NCBI GenBank assembly: GCA_964392415.1
Contig: CAYMPL010000053.1
Coordinates: forward strand, 1-13,283
From: CAYJMQ01 sp964392415
GTDB lineage: Bacteria; Bdellovibrionota; JACOXK01; 2-02-FULL-40-11
Length of the DNA stretch: 13,283 bases
Direction of reading: 5' to 3'
The position numbers and the translations under genes are program-made. The notes under the pieces are model-generated. The model was not told where the DNA came from, ran no database searches, and saw nothing but the letters and a program-made list of their open reading frames with translations. Positions 11,849 through 13,283 of the stretch are shown here, one piece after another. Position 1 is the stretch's first letter. Every line of letters starts with the position of its first letter.

Positions 11849-13249
11849 ATGAATGACCTTCGAAAATTGCCGTCTGTTCATATATTAATGAACGAAGAGG
11901 AAATTCGGGCTCAGATGACCTTCTTTTCTTATGAGACTGTTCGCGCGGCAGTGCGTCAGGTATTGGCAATGATCCGCGAGGAAAGTCATGTTTCAAAATC
12001 AAATATAGAGCCAGAAACTATACGGCTGAGAATTCTCAAAGAATTAGAAGGGCTAGAGAAGCCTTCTTTTCAACGCGTCATCAATGCCACGGGAGTGTTC
12101 ATACATACCAATTTGGGGCGGGCGCCATTGTCTCAAAAGGCTTTGGAGAGAGCATTGGAGGTGGGCAGATGCTATTCCACAGTTGAGTATGATTTAAGTT
12201 CAGGAAAACGGGGTGAAAGGAATGATCCCATTGAAAAACTGCTTTGTCAGATCACGGGAGCGGAAGGAGGGTTGGTGGTTAACAACAATGCTGCTGCCGT
12301 CCTTCTCTGTTTAGACACGCTAGCCTGTGGGAAGCGCGTGCTTGTATCCCGGGGGGAGCTCGTTGAGATCGGAAATTCTTTTAGAATCCCAGACATTATG
12401 GAAAAAAGCGGGGCGCATCTCAAAGAGGTTGGCACAACGAACAAAACCAAAATAGGAGATTATGAAAAGGGGATCGATAAACATACAGCCCTCATTTTAA
12501 AGGTTCACAAAAGCAATTATGACATTGTCGGATTTACAGAAGAGGTTTCGTTAGAGGAGATGGTCACATTTGCCCATCGCAAAAAATGTCCTCTTATTTT
12601 TGATGCCGGGAGCGGTTTGCTGCTTTCATCATCCCATCCCCTCTCTCAATACTTTGAGGGAGAACCATCGATTATTGACGCTGTTAAACAAGGCGTGGCT
12701 ATCGTTACTTTCAGCGGTGATAAACTGATGGGGGGGCCTCAGTGTGGATTGATTGTGGGTAAACGGAAATATATCGAAAGGCTCAAAAGAAATCCTCTTT
12801 ATCGGGCGCTTCGCGTCGATAAAATCCTACTTGCCCTTTTGGAGGGAACCTTACATCATTATCTATCGAGAGAGCCTGAGAGAGAGATTCCGCTTCTCAA
12901 ACTTCTGGCAGTCCCCCTTGAAACATTGGAAGCGCGCGCCTTCAACATGAGCAGTGTTCTAAAAGAGCGTGGAATTGAAGCGGAAGTAAAGCGTGATGTT
13001 TCAAAGATAGGAGGGGGGAGTTGTCCCCGGTTAGAGCTTCCGACAGTGGTTTTATCTATTCGTCTTTCAAAGTTTTTGGCTAAAGAGAAACTTTTGGAGG
13101 TTGAAAGGAGGCTTCGTATACCCAGAGGGGCGTCATTGATCCCTGTCATCGGCCGAATTCAGAAAAACGCTCTCATTTTCGATTTTAGAACAATTTTTGA
13201 GAGTGAACTTTCTGAATTTAAGAACAGTCTGCTGCGCGCCATTTTATGA
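11849..13249 (+). CDS. selA: L-seryl-tRNA(Sec) selenium transferase (selenocysteine synthase)
   Basis: SelA is a PLP enzyme that converts seryl-tRNA(Sec) to selenocysteinyl-tRNA(Sec) with selenophosphate; it works as a large homo-oligomer in the cytoplasm. The 466 residues match the usual length (E. coli 463). The N-terminus LRKLPSVHILM is the tRNA-binding-domain start. INATGVFIHTNLGRAPLS spans 78-95, NNNAAAVLLCLDTLA 145-159, SRGELVEIG 167-175 and FDAGSG 251-256. The PLP lysine is Lys292 in SGDKLMGGPQCG. The frame could begin at TTG 11831, but ATG 11849 starts directly at the conserved block; no Shine-Dalgarno is visible. The organism is therefore expected to make selenoproteins. selB is often adjacent to selA and could lie beyond the right edge. 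Confidence 0.95.
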   Translation: MNDLRKLPSVHILMNEEEIRAQMTFFSYETVRAAVRQVLAMIREESHVSKSNIEPETIRLRILKELEGLEKPSFQRVINATGVFIHTNLGRAPLSQKALERALEVGRCYSTVEYDLSSGKRGERNDPIEKLLCQITGAEGGLVVNNNAAAVLLCLDTLACGKRVLVSRGELVEIGNSFRIPDIMEKSGAHLKEVGTTNKTKIGDYEKGIDKHTALILKVHKSNYDIVGFTEEVSLEEMVTFAHRKKCPLIFDAGSGLLLSSSHPLSQYFEGEPSIIDAVKQGVAIVTFSGDKLMGGPQCGLIVGKRKYIERLKRNPLYRALRVDKILLALLEGTLHHYLSREPEREIPLLKLLAVPLETLEARAFNMSSVLKERGIEAEVKRDVSKIGGGSCPRLELPTVVLSIRLSKFLAKEKLLEVERRLRIPRGASLIPVIGRIQKNALIFDFRTIFESELSEFKNSLLRAIL

Positions 13250-13283
13250 AAGAAAATTGCGCGCTAATGACAGCTAAAATAAC
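13246..13283 (+). CDS. Possible start of the next gene (partial)
   Basis: An ATG at 13246 overlaps the selA stop as ATGA and opens a frame to the window edge (MKENCALMTAKI...). A second in-frame ATG is at 13267. The overlap suggests a co-translated downstream gene, for which selB or selD would be the expected neighbours. The dozen residues visible do not match the usual N-terminus of either, so no product is assigned. Confidence 0.3.
   Translation, partial: MKENCALMTAKI

Noticed and set aside
11718..12002. A 94-codon minus-strand frame upstream of and over selA
   Set aside because: It is translated from the cloverleaf repeat plus the antisense of selA, with no family resemblance.

Overview
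The window comes from a diderm (Gram-negative) bacterium of moderate G+C. The evidence is a LolA-type outer-membrane lipoprotein chaperone, a small lipoprotein, a RodZ-like cell-shape protein, exported enzymes with signal peptides, and a complete selA. No gene fixes the phylum. The dispersed palindromic repeats and the long-form RmlA would suit a deltaproteobacterial, nitrospirotal or omnitrophotal genome, but this is only a guess.

Layout. At 59-1043 a short lipoprotein gene (minus) diverges from lolA (plus). A sigma70-like promoter and a leader of about 130 nt follow, then a cold-shock protein gene (1212-1412). At 1500-5040 lies a four-gene dTDP-sugar operon, rmlA(long)-rmlC-like-rmlB-rmlD. 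Its genes overlap by a few to about 30 bases, except that a palindromic repeat of about 115 bp sits between rmlC and rmlB. It should make dTDP-L-rhamnose, or a related dTDP-6-deoxysugar, from glucose-1-phosphate for cell-surface glycan.

From 5041 to 8905 the DNA looks more A+T-rich and accessory. A HEPN/MNT (HepT/MntA) toxin-antitoxin pair is followed by a 939-residue exported protein with an N-terminal von Willebrand A domain whose remaining two thirds I do not recognise. Facing it is a zinc-dependent phospholipase C/P1-nuclease-fold exported protein (8917-10035, minus). Its apparent start codon lies inside a dispersed cloverleaf-like repeat. A second copy of that repeat, with compensatory changes in its hairpins, lies upstream of selA.

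From 10202 onward the genes look like housekeeping again. There is a RodZ-like membrane HTH protein, then a convergent, 3'-overlapping CTP-dependent polyprenol/diacylglycerol-kinase-family membrane protein. An A+T-rich regulatory stretch with nested TGACAT palindromes follows, then selA (selenocysteine synthase), and the start of one more frame at the right edge.

The best candidates for something undescribed are the large VWA protein and the structured repeat that appears to have been co-opted as the translation start of the phospholipase-like gene. I do not see a clear new multi-gene defence or secretion system.
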